From positions 1 through 63,568 of IMG/VR virus record IMGVR_UViG_3300036832_001810: a stretch of 63,568 bases of DNA. The stretch is one strand, 5' to 3'. This stretch comes from a virus. How positions within the stretch are numbered: the first letter of the stretch is position 1; every line of letters starts with the position of its first letter. Of the stretch, positions 56,465-62,126 are shown piece after piece. Position numbers and translations under genes: made by a program. The notes under the pieces are model-generated. The model did no database searches. It was not told where the DNA came from and saw only the letters and a program-made list of their open reading frames with translations.

Positions 56465-57049
56465 TTATTCCTCCTCCTCGCTGGCAATCTGGAGAGTTGA
56501 GTGCAGGACGCTGCACTCGTTGCAGAACAGGGAAAGCGCCCCATGGACCGCGCAGTAAAAGGCGCGCAGACCGGCCTCCGGGTGGCATTCGCTCATCATC
56601 TCCACGGGATGAGGATCGTCGGGATGGTCCGGGCATTGCAGCTCCTCGTCGAGCACCTCGCGCACTACGGGCAGGGCGGTCTCCAGCGGGTTGGCGCACA
56701 AGGGGCAGTTGGCATCGTTGAGTTTGCCCTGGGCGTCGATCCTGGCCTCGACCTTCATCTCATCCGCCGAGAATGCGCTGACGATCTCGATCACCGTAAC
56801 CGGATTGATCTGGTAACTGCGGGCGACCTCGACAATGCCCTGGGCGATCTGCGGGCTATTCGCAATCGCCTGCGCGATTGCCTCGCGGTCGGTCGCGTCG
56901 CGCCCGGCCTCGCTCAACTCGCGTGAGATCCGCTTCACATTGGCGGCCATCTTCAACGCTATCGCGCGTGCGATGGCCGCAATTCTTTCTTCCGGCTCGC
57001 CGTACTTCTCCGCGAGCGCTTTGACTTTGGCTTCATCTAACACAGTCAT
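56465..57049 (-). CDS. Hypothetical protein with zinc-finger C-terminus
   Basis: A 194-residue protein. Residues 1-100 are helical (VKALAEKYGEPEERIAAIAR; AIANSPQIAQGIVEVARSY). Residues 115-185 contain CPLC, CPDH, CHPEAG, FYCAVHG and FCNEC, a row of metal ligands for two zinc fingers. Hammerhead copy 2 precedes it and copy 1 follows it, so this gene would become a free monocistronic RNA after cleavage at both sites. Confidence 0.6.
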   Translation of the reverse strand: MTVLDEAKVKALAEKYGEPEERIAAIARAIALKMAANVKRISRELSEAGRDATDREAIAQAIANSPQIAQGIVEVARSYQINPVTVIEIVSAFSADEMKVEARIDAQGKLNDANCPLCANPLETALPVVREVLDEELQCPDHPDDPHPVEMMSECHPEAGLRAFYCAVHGALSLFCNECSVLHSTLQIASEEEE

Positions 57050-57072
57050 GGGGTACTGGGATTCCTTTCTCT

Positions 57073-57132
57073 CCCGACGCCGTCGCTTCCCAGCGGGGCG
57101 TTTCGCCGGACTCTCACCGGCTCGTCAGGGGG
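57073..57132 (-). ncRNA. Hammerhead self-cleaving ribozyme, copy 2
   Basis: Core CUGACGA (57128-57122), stem II GCCGG/CCGGC with loop UGAGAGU, GAAA, and a long stem III: ACGCC/GGCGU, small internal loop, CGCU/AGCG, tetraloop GGGA. C17 is at 57076 and GGG closes stem I; the cut leaves a 26-nt leader with AAAGGAA. It is unusual in that the upstream gene reads through the core and stops inside loop II (TGA), so translation covers the ribozyme's 5' half. Confidence 0.88.
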
Positions 57133-57344
57133 ATATGGCCTTTCTCCTTGGCGCGACGCTCGATCAGATGCTCGATGCCGTCGGCCAACTGCGCCACGCG
57201 GTTGGCCTCGCGCACGATCTCGGCTGGATCGACCGCGCCGGGGCGCGCGTCCTGGTAGGCGAAGTCGGTCCAGATCTTCAGGCGGCCCACGGCCTCGTCC
57301 AGGCGCCGCACCTGGGAGCGGATCAGCTTCTCGGTGGTGGTCAT
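57114..57344 (-). CDS. Small helical protein
   Basis: A 76-residue protein from the ATG at 57342-57344 (ATGA overlap), all helical (EKLIRSQVRRLDEAVGRLKI; AEIVREANRVAQLADGIEHL). Its last codons, for PLTSR, are the core of hammerhead copy 2. Not recognised. Confidence 0.6.
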   Translation of the reverse strand: MTTTEKLIRSQVRRLDEAVGRLKIWTDFAYQDARPGAVDPAEIVREANRVAQLADGIEHLIERRAKEKGHIPLTSR

Positions 57345-57589
57345 GAGGCAACTCCCTTGCGTTTCTCGAAGTCCGGGGCGGTAGAGTTCTCCGGCGGGCA
57401 ACCCTCGTTCCACTCCTGCTCGACTTCGCCCATGCCCAGGTTGTAGACGATGGCCCCGCTGGCCAGGAGCGCATAGAACGTGCGCTCCACGCTCCACAGG
57501 GCAGTGAGCGCGTTCTTCAGGCTCCGGCCCTCGTAAATGGGGTACTGCGGATGACGGTCGTCCGTCACCCGCACGTAGTATTTCTTCAT
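57341..57589 (-). CDS. Small hypothetical protein
   Basis: An 82-residue protein from the ATG at 57587-57589. A beta start (MKKYYVRVTDDRHPQYPIYE) and a helix LKNALTALWSVERTFYALLA. ATGA overlaps at both ends. No family recognised. Confidence 0.55.
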   Translation of the reverse strand: MKKYYVRVTDDRHPQYPIYEGRSLKNALTALWSVERTFYALLASGAIVYNLGMGEVEQEWNEGCPPENSTAPDFEKRKGVAS

Positions 57590-57981
57590 GCGGCCTCCTT
57601 GCGGCGTTTCAGGTTGGGGTTCTTGAGCGCGATCTCGGTGCCGAACTCGCAGCCGATGCCCCGGCGATACCACTCGGGCTTGGTCACGTCCTTAGCGGCT
57701 TTCTTGTTCTGCTGGCGCAGCCACGCGGGCGGCTTGGTGGCGAACGTCATCACGCCCAGGTAGCCCTCGCTCTCGAAGTAGCCCTGGACGAAAGCCCAGC
57801 CGATGCCGTTCATGGTGATGTAGATGCGGTCGCCTACCTTGGGCAACGGGAAGTCGCCGCTCCACTTGAGCAGATTGCCGTCGTCCTCGCGGTAGGTGGG
57901 GAAGACCGCGTCGTCGAGCTTGCGCGGCTTACTCATCTCGCCGGTCGCTACCGGCTCGGGAATAAAGAAGCGCTCCTTCAT
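57586..57981 (-). CDS. Conserved small phage protein
   Basis: A 131-residue protein. The order FPLPKVGDRIYITMNGIGWA, then VQGYFESEGYLGVMTFATKP, then PEWYRRGIGCEFGTEIAL is a beta-barrel-like pattern known to me from small phage hypothetical proteins. C-terminus basic. Unknown function. Confidence 0.6.
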   Translation of the reverse strand: MKERFFIPEPVATGEMSKPRKLDDAVFPTYREDDGNLLKWSGDFPLPKVGDRIYITMNGIGWAFVQGYFESEGYLGVMTFATKPPAWLRQQNKKAAKDVTKPEWYRRGIGCEFGTEIALKNPNLKRRKEAA

Positions 57982-58157
57982 GCGTGGACGACCTCCCAGG
58001 CACTGAAGCCCGTCACAAAGCGGCTGGTCACTTCGAGCACGTAGGCGGCCTGGCCATCGGCGGCCGTCTGCCGCGCGAAGGTGATGGCCTCGGCTTCGGT
58101 GTCGAAGGCCGAACGCTTCACGTTCTGGTCAACGACGACGTAGGTAATGGTTGTCAT
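57978..58157 (-). CDS. Small FDTEAEA-motif protein
   Basis: A 59-residue protein from the ATG at 58155-58157, immediately after the leader of hammerhead copy 3; a longer frame to 58370 crosses the ribozyme and the next gene. TITYVVVDQNVKRSAFDTEA, then ITFARQTAADGQAAYVLEV. It shares the FDTEAEA-x-x-FA motif with the gene at 58228. Coupled to the next gene by ATGA. Confidence 0.65.
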   Translation of the reverse strand: MTTITYVVVDQNVKRSAFDTEAEAITFARQTAADGQAAYVLEVTSRFVTGFSAWEVVHA

Positions 58158-58178
58158 GGGGTTGGGATTCCTTTGGGT

Positions 58179-58227
58179 CCCGACGCCTCGCGGCGTTTCG
58201 CCCGACTTGCACGGGCTCGTCAGGGGG
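58179..58227 (-). ncRNA. Hammerhead self-cleaving ribozyme, copy 3
   Basis: The clearest compact copy. Directly after the TAA stop of the upstream gene come CCCC, core CUGACGA (58223-58217), stem II GCCCG/CGGGC with loop UGCAAGU, GAA, stem III ACGCC/GGCGU with tetraloop GCGA, C17 at 58182, and GGG of stem I. The predicted cut at 58182/58181 leaves a 24-nt leader with AAAGGAA ending AACCCC before the ATG. Confidence 0.92.
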
Positions 58228-58515
58228 TTATCGGTCCCGGTGCTGTTCCTCCCCGTCGCGGGTCGCGCAATCGTTCCAGGGCCGACCGCACTCGCAGATC
58301 TCGGGATTCTCGGGCTCGACCTCAATGACCTCGGCGGTGTAGCAGCCCTCGCCGCCACGGTCCTCCACATCCTCAGAGGTCAGCCCAAGGTCTTCCAGAT
58401 TGCGCTCCTCGGCCCAGTGATCCGCGAAGGCCTGCGCCTCGGCCTCGGTATCGAATGCCTGTGGGAAAGTGCCGCAAGCCTCGCTTCCGTTGTCCCAGTT
58501 CACGTAGTACGGCAT
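58228..58515 (-). CDS. Small acidic FDTEAEA-motif protein
   Basis: A 95-residue acidic protein. AFDTEAEAQAFADHWAEERN, then CECGRPWNDCATRDGEE with three Cys. The FDTEAEA helix start is shared with the 59-residue protein at 57978, its neighbour across hammerhead copy 3. TGATG overlap with the gene upstream. Confidence 0.6.
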   Translation of the reverse strand: MPYYVNWDNGSEACGTFPQAFDTEAEAQAFADHWAEERNLEDLGLTSEDVEDRGGEGCYTAEVIEVEPENPEICECGRPWNDCATRDGEEQHRDR

Positions 58516-58826
58516 CAGAGTAATCCCTTCCGGCCTTCCGGCGAATTCGCATAGGCGTCGTCGCCCGACTCCAGGCGCTGCGCCTCGGTGTCGAGGTTCT
58601 TCAGCATCTGGCTCATGGCCTCGCGCAGCCGCTCGATGGCCTCCACCGTAGTGGCGCTATTGGCGGCGATGGTCAGGGGCGCGAACCAGCGCTGTACCTC
58701 GCGCATCAGCTCGGCGCGGTCACTGCGCCCGTCGAACATGCGTAGCGCGGCGCCCTGGATGCCGGCCTCGCGCAGCATCGTCTTGAACATGTGCTCGTAG
58801 TTGGGGGTGATGGTGATGTGTTCCAT
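58515..58826 (-). CDS. Small helical protein
   Basis: A 103-residue helical protein (EHMFKTMLREAGIQGAALRM; VEAIERLREAMSQMLKNLDT). No metal ligands or membrane segments. It lies between two genes without a ribozyme at either junction, so it would stay linked to its neighbours after cleavage. Not recognised. Confidence 0.6.
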   Translation of the reverse strand: MEHITITPNYEHMFKTMLREAGIQGAALRMFDGRSDRAELMREVQRWFAPLTIAANSATTVEAIERLREAMSQMLKNLDTEAQRLESGDDAYANSPEGRKGLL

Positions 58827-58828
58827 GG

Positions 58829-59059
58829 CTAGTTCACCGCCTTCTTCTGGCCCAGGCCCTTGCGGATGATCTCTTTGGGCGCGGCGTGGCGCGGGTAGTT
58901 GAGGCTGCCCATGCCGTCCACCGTGGTCATGTTGTGCGCGATGTAGGCCAGATACTCCTTGGGGCGGTAGCTCAGCTTCAGGGCCTCGGCCAGCGTGTCG
59001 CCCTTGGCCCAGCAGCCGTTCGAGCCAATGACCAGGATCTTCAGGTCTGTGATCTTCAT
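58829..59059 (-). CDS. Small hypothetical protein
   Basis: A 76-residue protein (KILVIGSNGCWAKGDTLAEA, then NYPRHAAPKEIIRKGLGQKK). The strand-then-GSNGCWAKG opening resembles small phage proteins of unknown role. It starts directly after the leader of hammerhead copy 4 with ribosome site AAGGAG. Confidence 0.6.
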   Translation of the reverse strand: MKITDLKILVIGSNGCWAKGDTLAEALKLSYRPKEYLAYIAHNMTTVDGMGSLNYPRHAAPKEIIRKGLGQKKAVN

Positions 59060-59083
59060 GGGGTGTTACTCCTTGGGATGATT

Positions 59084-59142
59084 CCCGACGCGCCGTCTCT
59101 CGACGGGGCGTTTCGCCCGACTCTCACGGGCTCGTCAGGGGG
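59084..59142 (-). ncRNA. Hammerhead self-cleaving ribozyme, copy 4
   Basis: Starts at the TAA of the upstream gene. Core CUGACGA (59138-59132), stem II GCCCG/CGGGC with loop UGAGAGU, GAA, then a 10-bp stem III with a single C-C mismatch and loop GAGA, C17 at 59087 and GGG. The cut leaves a 27-nt leader in which GGGA pairs UCCC around AUCA, with AAGGAG outside the hairpin. Same leader subtype as copy 7. Confidence 0.9.
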
Positions 59143-59382
59143 TTAGTCGCCCAGGTACACGGGCTGGTAGTTTTCGAGCGAGTCCACCCAGACGTGCTTG
59201 ACGCCTTCCTCGGCAGCCATGGCGTAGGCTGCGCTCGACGGCGTCCAGTGGACCGTGCCGTCGGTCGAGTAGTAGTCGCCCCAACCAAAGCCGGAGTAAT
59301 AGAACAGGCCGGGGAAGGGGTTGAGCGTGCGCGCCGGGGTGCGCAGCGTGTCGGTGGCGGAATAGATTTTGTTTTGCGCCAT
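59143..59382 (-). CDS. Small aromatic-rich protein
   Basis: A 79-residue protein rich in Tyr, Trp and Gly (FPGLFYYSGFGWGDYYSTDG). No membrane segment. Followed by hammerhead copy 4, so its mRNA would end in the ribozyme's 5' product. Not recognised. Confidence 0.55.
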   Translation of the reverse strand: MAQNKIYSATDTLRTPARTLNPFPGLFYYSGFGWGDYYSTDGTVHWTPSSAAYAMAAEEGVKHVWVDSLENYQPVYLGD

Positions 59383-59383
59383 C

Positions 59384-59584
59384 CTAGTCGCCCTCCTCTA
59401 ATTGGTGATGGCCCTCGATCACGCCGATCACCTCGTAGGCGACGCCTTCCTTGTAGCGCGGCGGTTTCGCGCTCTGCTCGTCGATGGCTTTCAGCTTGGC
59501 GTCGTAGGCCGTGGGCGCTTCCAGGCGGTTCACGTAGGCGAAGTGATCGTCCAGGTACAGACTGATTACGGTGTAGGGTTTCAC
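59384..59584 (-). CDS. Small hypothetical protein
   Basis: A 66-residue protein (YTVISLYLDDHFAYVNRLEA, then KAIDEQSAKPPRYKEGVAYE). Alternating strands and one helix. ATGA overlap with the gene upstream. No family recognised. Confidence 0.55.
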   Translation of the reverse strand: MKPYTVISLYLDDHFAYVNRLEAPTAYDAKLKAIDEQSAKPPRYKEGVAYEVIGVIEGHHQLEEGD

Positions 59585-59874
59585 TTACCTGCCTCCTCTC
59601 CCAGCACGCGGCCCGTGACCCGCACGGCGTAGGGGTCGATAGCGCGAATCATGGTGCAGGCATGAAGCGATTCGGACGGCACGCCCAAGGCGCGCACCTT
59701 CTCTCCGTCCAGCTTGAGATGGTCGGAGCCCGTGCGGACGGCGTAGCCGCACTCGGTCAGGTGGCCGTAGGCGGTGGCAAAAGCCTCCTCGCGTGTGGCC
59801 GCTTCAATCACGAGGACACGCGGATAGGTGTGGGCGTAAGGCGTGTCCTGGTACGTCACTTTCCATTTCGTCAT
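59581..59874 (-). CDS. Small hypothetical protein
   Basis: A 97-residue protein from the ATG at 59872-59874. KWKVTYQDTPYAHTYPRVLV, then EAATREEAFATAYGHLTECG; the A-T-R-E-E-A-F-A segment recalls the FDTEAEA proteins nearby. Only CCCC separates it from the upstream TAA, the same flank that elsewhere holds a ribozyme. Its ribosome site lies in the upstream gene. Confidence 0.6.
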   Translation of the reverse strand: MTKWKVTYQDTPYAHTYPRVLVIEAATREEAFATAYGHLTECGYAVRTGSDHLKLDGEKVRALGVPSESLHACTMIRAIDPYAVRVTGRVLGEEAGK

Positions 59875-59878
59875 GGGG

Positions 59879-60043
59879 TTACTCTTTCTCCTGTTCTTTG
59901 GCGCAGGCCTCGCAGCCAATGCGCTTGTCGATGTAAAGCTGCTGGGTCTTGACTTCATCCGCCGTGCGCGTCAGCTTGTGGCCGCAGTCGAGCAGAATGC
60001 GGTACTCGCGCCCGAAGCGGGTCATGCGAACGATTGTGCTCAT
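59879..60043 (-). CDS. Small Cys-pair protein
   Basis: A 54-residue protein (MSTIVRMTRFGREYRILLDC, then GHKLTRTADE and GCEACAKEQEKE). CGH and CEAC could bind one zinc. ATG at 60041-60043 lies only about 3-4 nt after the predicted start of promoter P2, so the mRNA may be leaderless. The stop TAA is followed by CCCC and the next ATG. Confidence 0.65.
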   Translation of the reverse strand: MSTIVRMTRFGREYRILLDCGHKLTRTADEVKTQQLYIDKRIGCEACAKEQEKE

Positions 60044-60052
60044 CGAAATTCC

Positions 60053-60081
60053 ATTCTAGCAAATGCGCTTTTTGTTGTCAA
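60053..60081 (-). promoter_or_regulatory. Promoter P2 (sigma70-like)
   Basis: Minus strand: -35 TTGACA at 60081-60076, 17-bp spacer, -10 TAGAAT at 60058-60053. The spacer (ACAAAAAGCGCATTTG) closely matches P1 and P3. Predicted start near 60046, almost at the ATG of the next gene (60043). Confidence 0.78.
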
Positions 60082-60112
60082 GCAGGAGGGGTGAAATCCC
60101 CTCCGCTCGCGC

Positions 60113-60412
60113 TTAGTAGCGCGCCGCCAGTCGCGGCACAAAGTGGCCTTCGAGCTTGCCCGTGTCGCGGTTGAGGTGGCGGCGGATACCAAACACGTCG
60201 TGCGCGAGGTTGCTGTCATCCGTCGCCAGCAACCGTTCCAGGTCCAGGGCGCAGCCGTTGGCATGGCACGCGGTCAGGTCCATCAGGATGGTTGATTGCG
60301 GGTAGTCAACGTGCAGCCGCCGCGCCAGCGCCGCCGCGCGTGCGGTAATCTCGCCGATCAGCGCGTAGTCGCTCGCGCTCACGGTCCAGTTGATCTGAGA
60401 CTTGTCTGTCAT
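60113..60412 (-). CDS. Conserved small protein (HDVFGI type)
   Basis: A 99-residue protein from the ATG at 60410-60412, right after hammerhead copy 5; a longer frame to 60487 would cross the ribozyme. ILMDLTACHANGCALDLERL, then DDSNLAHDVFGIRRHLNRDT match a small family of phage and bacterial proteins with conserved AHDV(F/L)GI. Role unknown to me. Ends before promoter P2. Confidence 0.7.
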   Translation of the reverse strand: MTDKSQINWTVSASDYALIGEITARAAALARRLHVDYPQSTILMDLTACHANGCALDLERLLATDDSNLAHDVFGIRRHLNRDTGKLEGHFVPRLAARY

Positions 60413-60433
60413 TGGGTTGGGATTCCTTTCAGT

Positions 60434-60494
60434 CCCGACGCCAACGCCTCCCGGCGTGAGCGTTTCGGCCGACTTGCACGGCCTCATCAGGGGG
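60434..60494 (-). ncRNA. Hammerhead self-cleaving ribozyme, copy 5
   Basis: Core CUGAUGA (60490-60484, with the U7 of classical hammerheads), stem II GGCCG/CGGCC with loop UGCAAGU, GAA, stem III ACGC/GCGU then an internal loop then CGCC/GGCG with tetraloop GGGA, C17 at 60437, GGG. Stem II differs from copy 3 by a compensated base pair. Cut leaves a 24-nt leader with AAAGGAA and a GGGA/UCCC hairpin. Confidence 0.9.
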
Positions 60495-60496
60495 TT

Positions 60497-60862
60497 CTAC
60501 TTGCCGGTGATCGCGGCGCAGGCGTCCTTCACGGCGCTGCCCAAGGCGCGGGTCGAAGACGACGTAATCATGTCGCCTTCTTTGTTGAAGACGGCCATCT
60601 TGTTGTCGCGGCGCAGATAGCCCTTGCCGCCCTCGTGATCGAGCGTGACGACGTAATCCGCGCGGTCGCGGTTGTTGGTCACAATCACGGCGGGGCAGCT
60701 TGCGCCGAATGTCTTGTAGATCTCGGCGGTCTGCGGTCGCGCTCCACCGGCGCGGCCTACCATCTGCCAGGACGTAGAGTCGGTGATGAAGACGCGTGGC
60801 TTATCCTGGGCGGAAAGGCCGGCGACGGCAATCAATGCGGTAAGCGTCAGTTGCTTTGTCAT
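60497..60862 (-). CDS. Secreted-type protein, Acidobacteriota-like
   Basis: A 121-residue protein. Residues 1-18 (MTKQLTLTALIAVAGLSAQ) are a signal peptide. The rest (RVFITDSTSWQMVGRAGGAR, then PQTAEIYKTFGASCP, ADYVVTLDHEGGKG, then STRALGSAVKDACAAI) resembles a family I associate with secreted Acidobacteriota proteins of unknown function. Length is short for that family. Presence in a phage operon suggests capture from the host. Preceded by hammerhead copy 6 and followed by copy 5. Confidence 0.7.
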   Translation of the reverse strand: MTKQLTLTALIAVAGLSAQDKPRVFITDSTSWQMVGRAGGARPQTAEIYKTFGASCPAVIVTNNRDRADYVVTLDHEGGKGYLRRDNKMAVFNKEGDMITSSSTRALGSAVKDACAAITGK

Positions 60863-60884
60863 GGGGTTGTTGGGATTCCTTGGT

Positions 60885-60933
60885 CCCGACGCCTCGCGGC
60901 GTTTCGCCCAACTTTCATGGGCTCGTCAGGGGG
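60885..60933 (-). ncRNA. Hammerhead self-cleaving ribozyme, copy 6
   Basis: Directly after a TAA. Core CUGACGA (60929-60923), stem II GCCCA/UGGGC with loop UGAAAGU (A-U in place of the G-C of copy 3), GAA, stem III ACGCC/GGCGU with loop GCGA, C17 at 60888, GGG. Cut leaves a 25-nt leader with AAGGAA and GGGA/UCCC. Confidence 0.92.
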
Positions 60934-61050
60934 TTACCAGCTCCAGGCCCACTTCACCAGCAGGGTTGCGCCGACAATTACGGCGGCTAAGAACGCGAGA
61001 TAGCCTACGGTGACAATGAGGCATCCGCAGCCGTCGTCGGACTGACTCAT
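60934..61050 (-). CDS. Small membrane protein
   Basis: A 38-residue protein from the ATG at 61048-61050, overlapping the stop of the gene upstream by ATGA. SQSDDGCGCLIVTVGYLAFL then AAVIVGATLLVKWAW is a single membrane segment after a Cys-containing soluble start. Not recognised. Hammerhead copy 6 begins right after its TAA. Confidence 0.6.
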   Translation of the reverse strand: MSQSDDGCGCLIVTVGYLAFLAAVIVGATLLVKWAWSW

Positions 61051-61763
61051 GCCGCGTCCTTGCCTTTCTCCTCGCGCTCCTGTTCCAGGTTGCGGAGGAA
61101 GCCCTTGACGCCGCGCTCGGAACTGTCGATCAGGTCGTAGGCCAGGATCAGGTCGCGGCACACCTCGAAGGCGCGGTCGAGGATGTAGCTGTCGTCGCCC
61201 AACTCCCACTTGAGCAGGCCGGACGTGCGGGCGTGGCAAGTATTGTCCCGATCCTCGACGTACTTGCGAACGGTGTGCATCAGGGCGAACGACTCCATGC
61301 CCCGGTAGTGATCCTTGGCGAGCACGCGGAAAGCGCCGTCGATAGAGCCGTCGTGATAGCTCGTAATCTCCTCGTAGCGCTTGTCGTGGCGCTTCTCGGG
61401 GTTGCTGGTCACCTTGCGCTCACTGCGCGAGTACCAGCGGGTCTTGCCCTCCTTGAATTTCACGCTGAAGGCGAAGTCCAGGTCGGCCTTCGACGGGATG
61501 CCGCCCGTGATGGCGTAGCGTGCGTCATTGCGCAGGTCCTGGTCGGTCAGCATGGCCTGGGCAAGCGAGAACAGGTAATCAGCCATGCGCTGAATGGAGA
61601 TCGGCATGGCGGGAGAATGCGCGGTCATGCCGTCGCCGTAGGTGTCGTAGACGCGCATGTGCTCGTTGACGGCGCAGAAACCGACGCCGTGGAAATTGTT
61701 GTCGTAGGTGTAAGCCACCTTGTCCGGCGAAGCGATGCTCGCGAAACGGTGCGTTCGACTCAT
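61047..61763 (-). CDS. Hypothetical protein
   Basis: A 238-residue protein of mixed fold (AYTYDNNFHGVGFCAVNEHM, RYEEITSYHDGSIDGAFRVL, KYVEDRDNTCHARTSGLLKW). No catalytic pattern that I can name. It begins right after the leader of hammerhead copy 7, with ribosome site CUGGAG, and ends in ATGA overlap with a small membrane-protein gene; those two would share one cleaved RNA. Confidence 0.55.
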   Translation of the reverse strand: MSRTHRFASIASPDKVAYTYDNNFHGVGFCAVNEHMRVYDTYGDGMTAHSPAMPISIQRMADYLFSLAQAMLTDQDLRNDARYAITGGIPSKADLDFAFSVKFKEGKTRWYSRSERKVTSNPEKRHDKRYEEITSYHDGSIDGAFRVLAKDHYRGMESFALMHTVRKYVEDRDNTCHARTSGLLKWELGDDSYILDRAFEVCRDLILAYDLIDSSERGVKGFLRNLEQEREEKGKDAA

Positions 61764-61788
61764 GGGGTGTTACTCCAGTGGGAAATAT

Positions 61789-61847
61789 CCCGACGCGCCA
61801 TCTCTCGACGGTGCGTTTCGCCCGACTTGCACGGGCTCATCAGGGGG
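61789..61847 (-). ncRNA. Hammerhead self-cleaving ribozyme, copy 7
   Basis: After a TAA. Core CUGAUGA (61843-61837), stem II GCCCG/CGGGC with loop UGCAAGU, GAA, long stem III (10 positions, one A-C mismatch and one G-U) capped by GAGA, C17 at 61792, GGG. Relative to copy 4 one stem III pair is G-U in place of G-C, so pairing is kept. Cut leaves a 28-nt leader: GGGA pairs UCCC around UAUU, then GGAG outside the hairpin. Confidence 0.9.
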
Positions 61848-62081
61848 TTAGGCGCTCGGCACGATCTCGAATTGCTGGCCAGCGGAATTCTCCAGCCGCC
61901 CGTTGGGCATCTTCGAGAGCGTGAATCTCGCCCGGAAGCGGGAGTCCGGCGCGCAGTTGTCCAGGTGGATCGCGGCGTCGCTTTCGGCGGTCACGTAGTA
62001 GCGCAGGCCCTGGCCGGTGTTGGGCACCGGCGCGTTGGGCGTCACGGTGCGGATGCGGATGATTTTGGTCGGCGTCTTCAT
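61848..62081 (-). CDS. Small hypothetical protein
   Basis: A 77-residue beta-rich protein (KIIRIRTVTPNAPVPNTGQG, then LRYYVTAESDAAIHLDNCAP). No family recognised. GGAGA precedes the ATG. Upstream lies a plain GNRA-capped hairpin, not a ribozyme; downstream lies hammerhead copy 7. Confidence 0.55.
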   Translation of the reverse strand: MKTPTKIIRIRTVTPNAPVPNTGQGLRYYVTAESDAAIHLDNCAPDSRFRARFTLSKMPNGRLENSAGQQFEIVPSA

Positions 62082-62100
62082 GGTTTCTCCGTTGGGTTGT

Positions 62101-62118
62101 GGGGGCCTTGCGGCCCCC
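62101..62118 (-). other. Intergenic GNRA-capped hairpin
   Basis: Between the DUF932-like gene and the next gene, the minus strand has GGGGGCC GCAA GGCCCCC, a 7-bp perfect stem with a GCAA loop and no U-tract. The upstream TAA is followed by CCCC, as before the ribozymes, but no CUGANGA/GAAA core is present. It may be an RNA stabiliser or a different boundary element. Confidence 0.6.
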
Positions 62119-62126
62119 GGTTGGGG

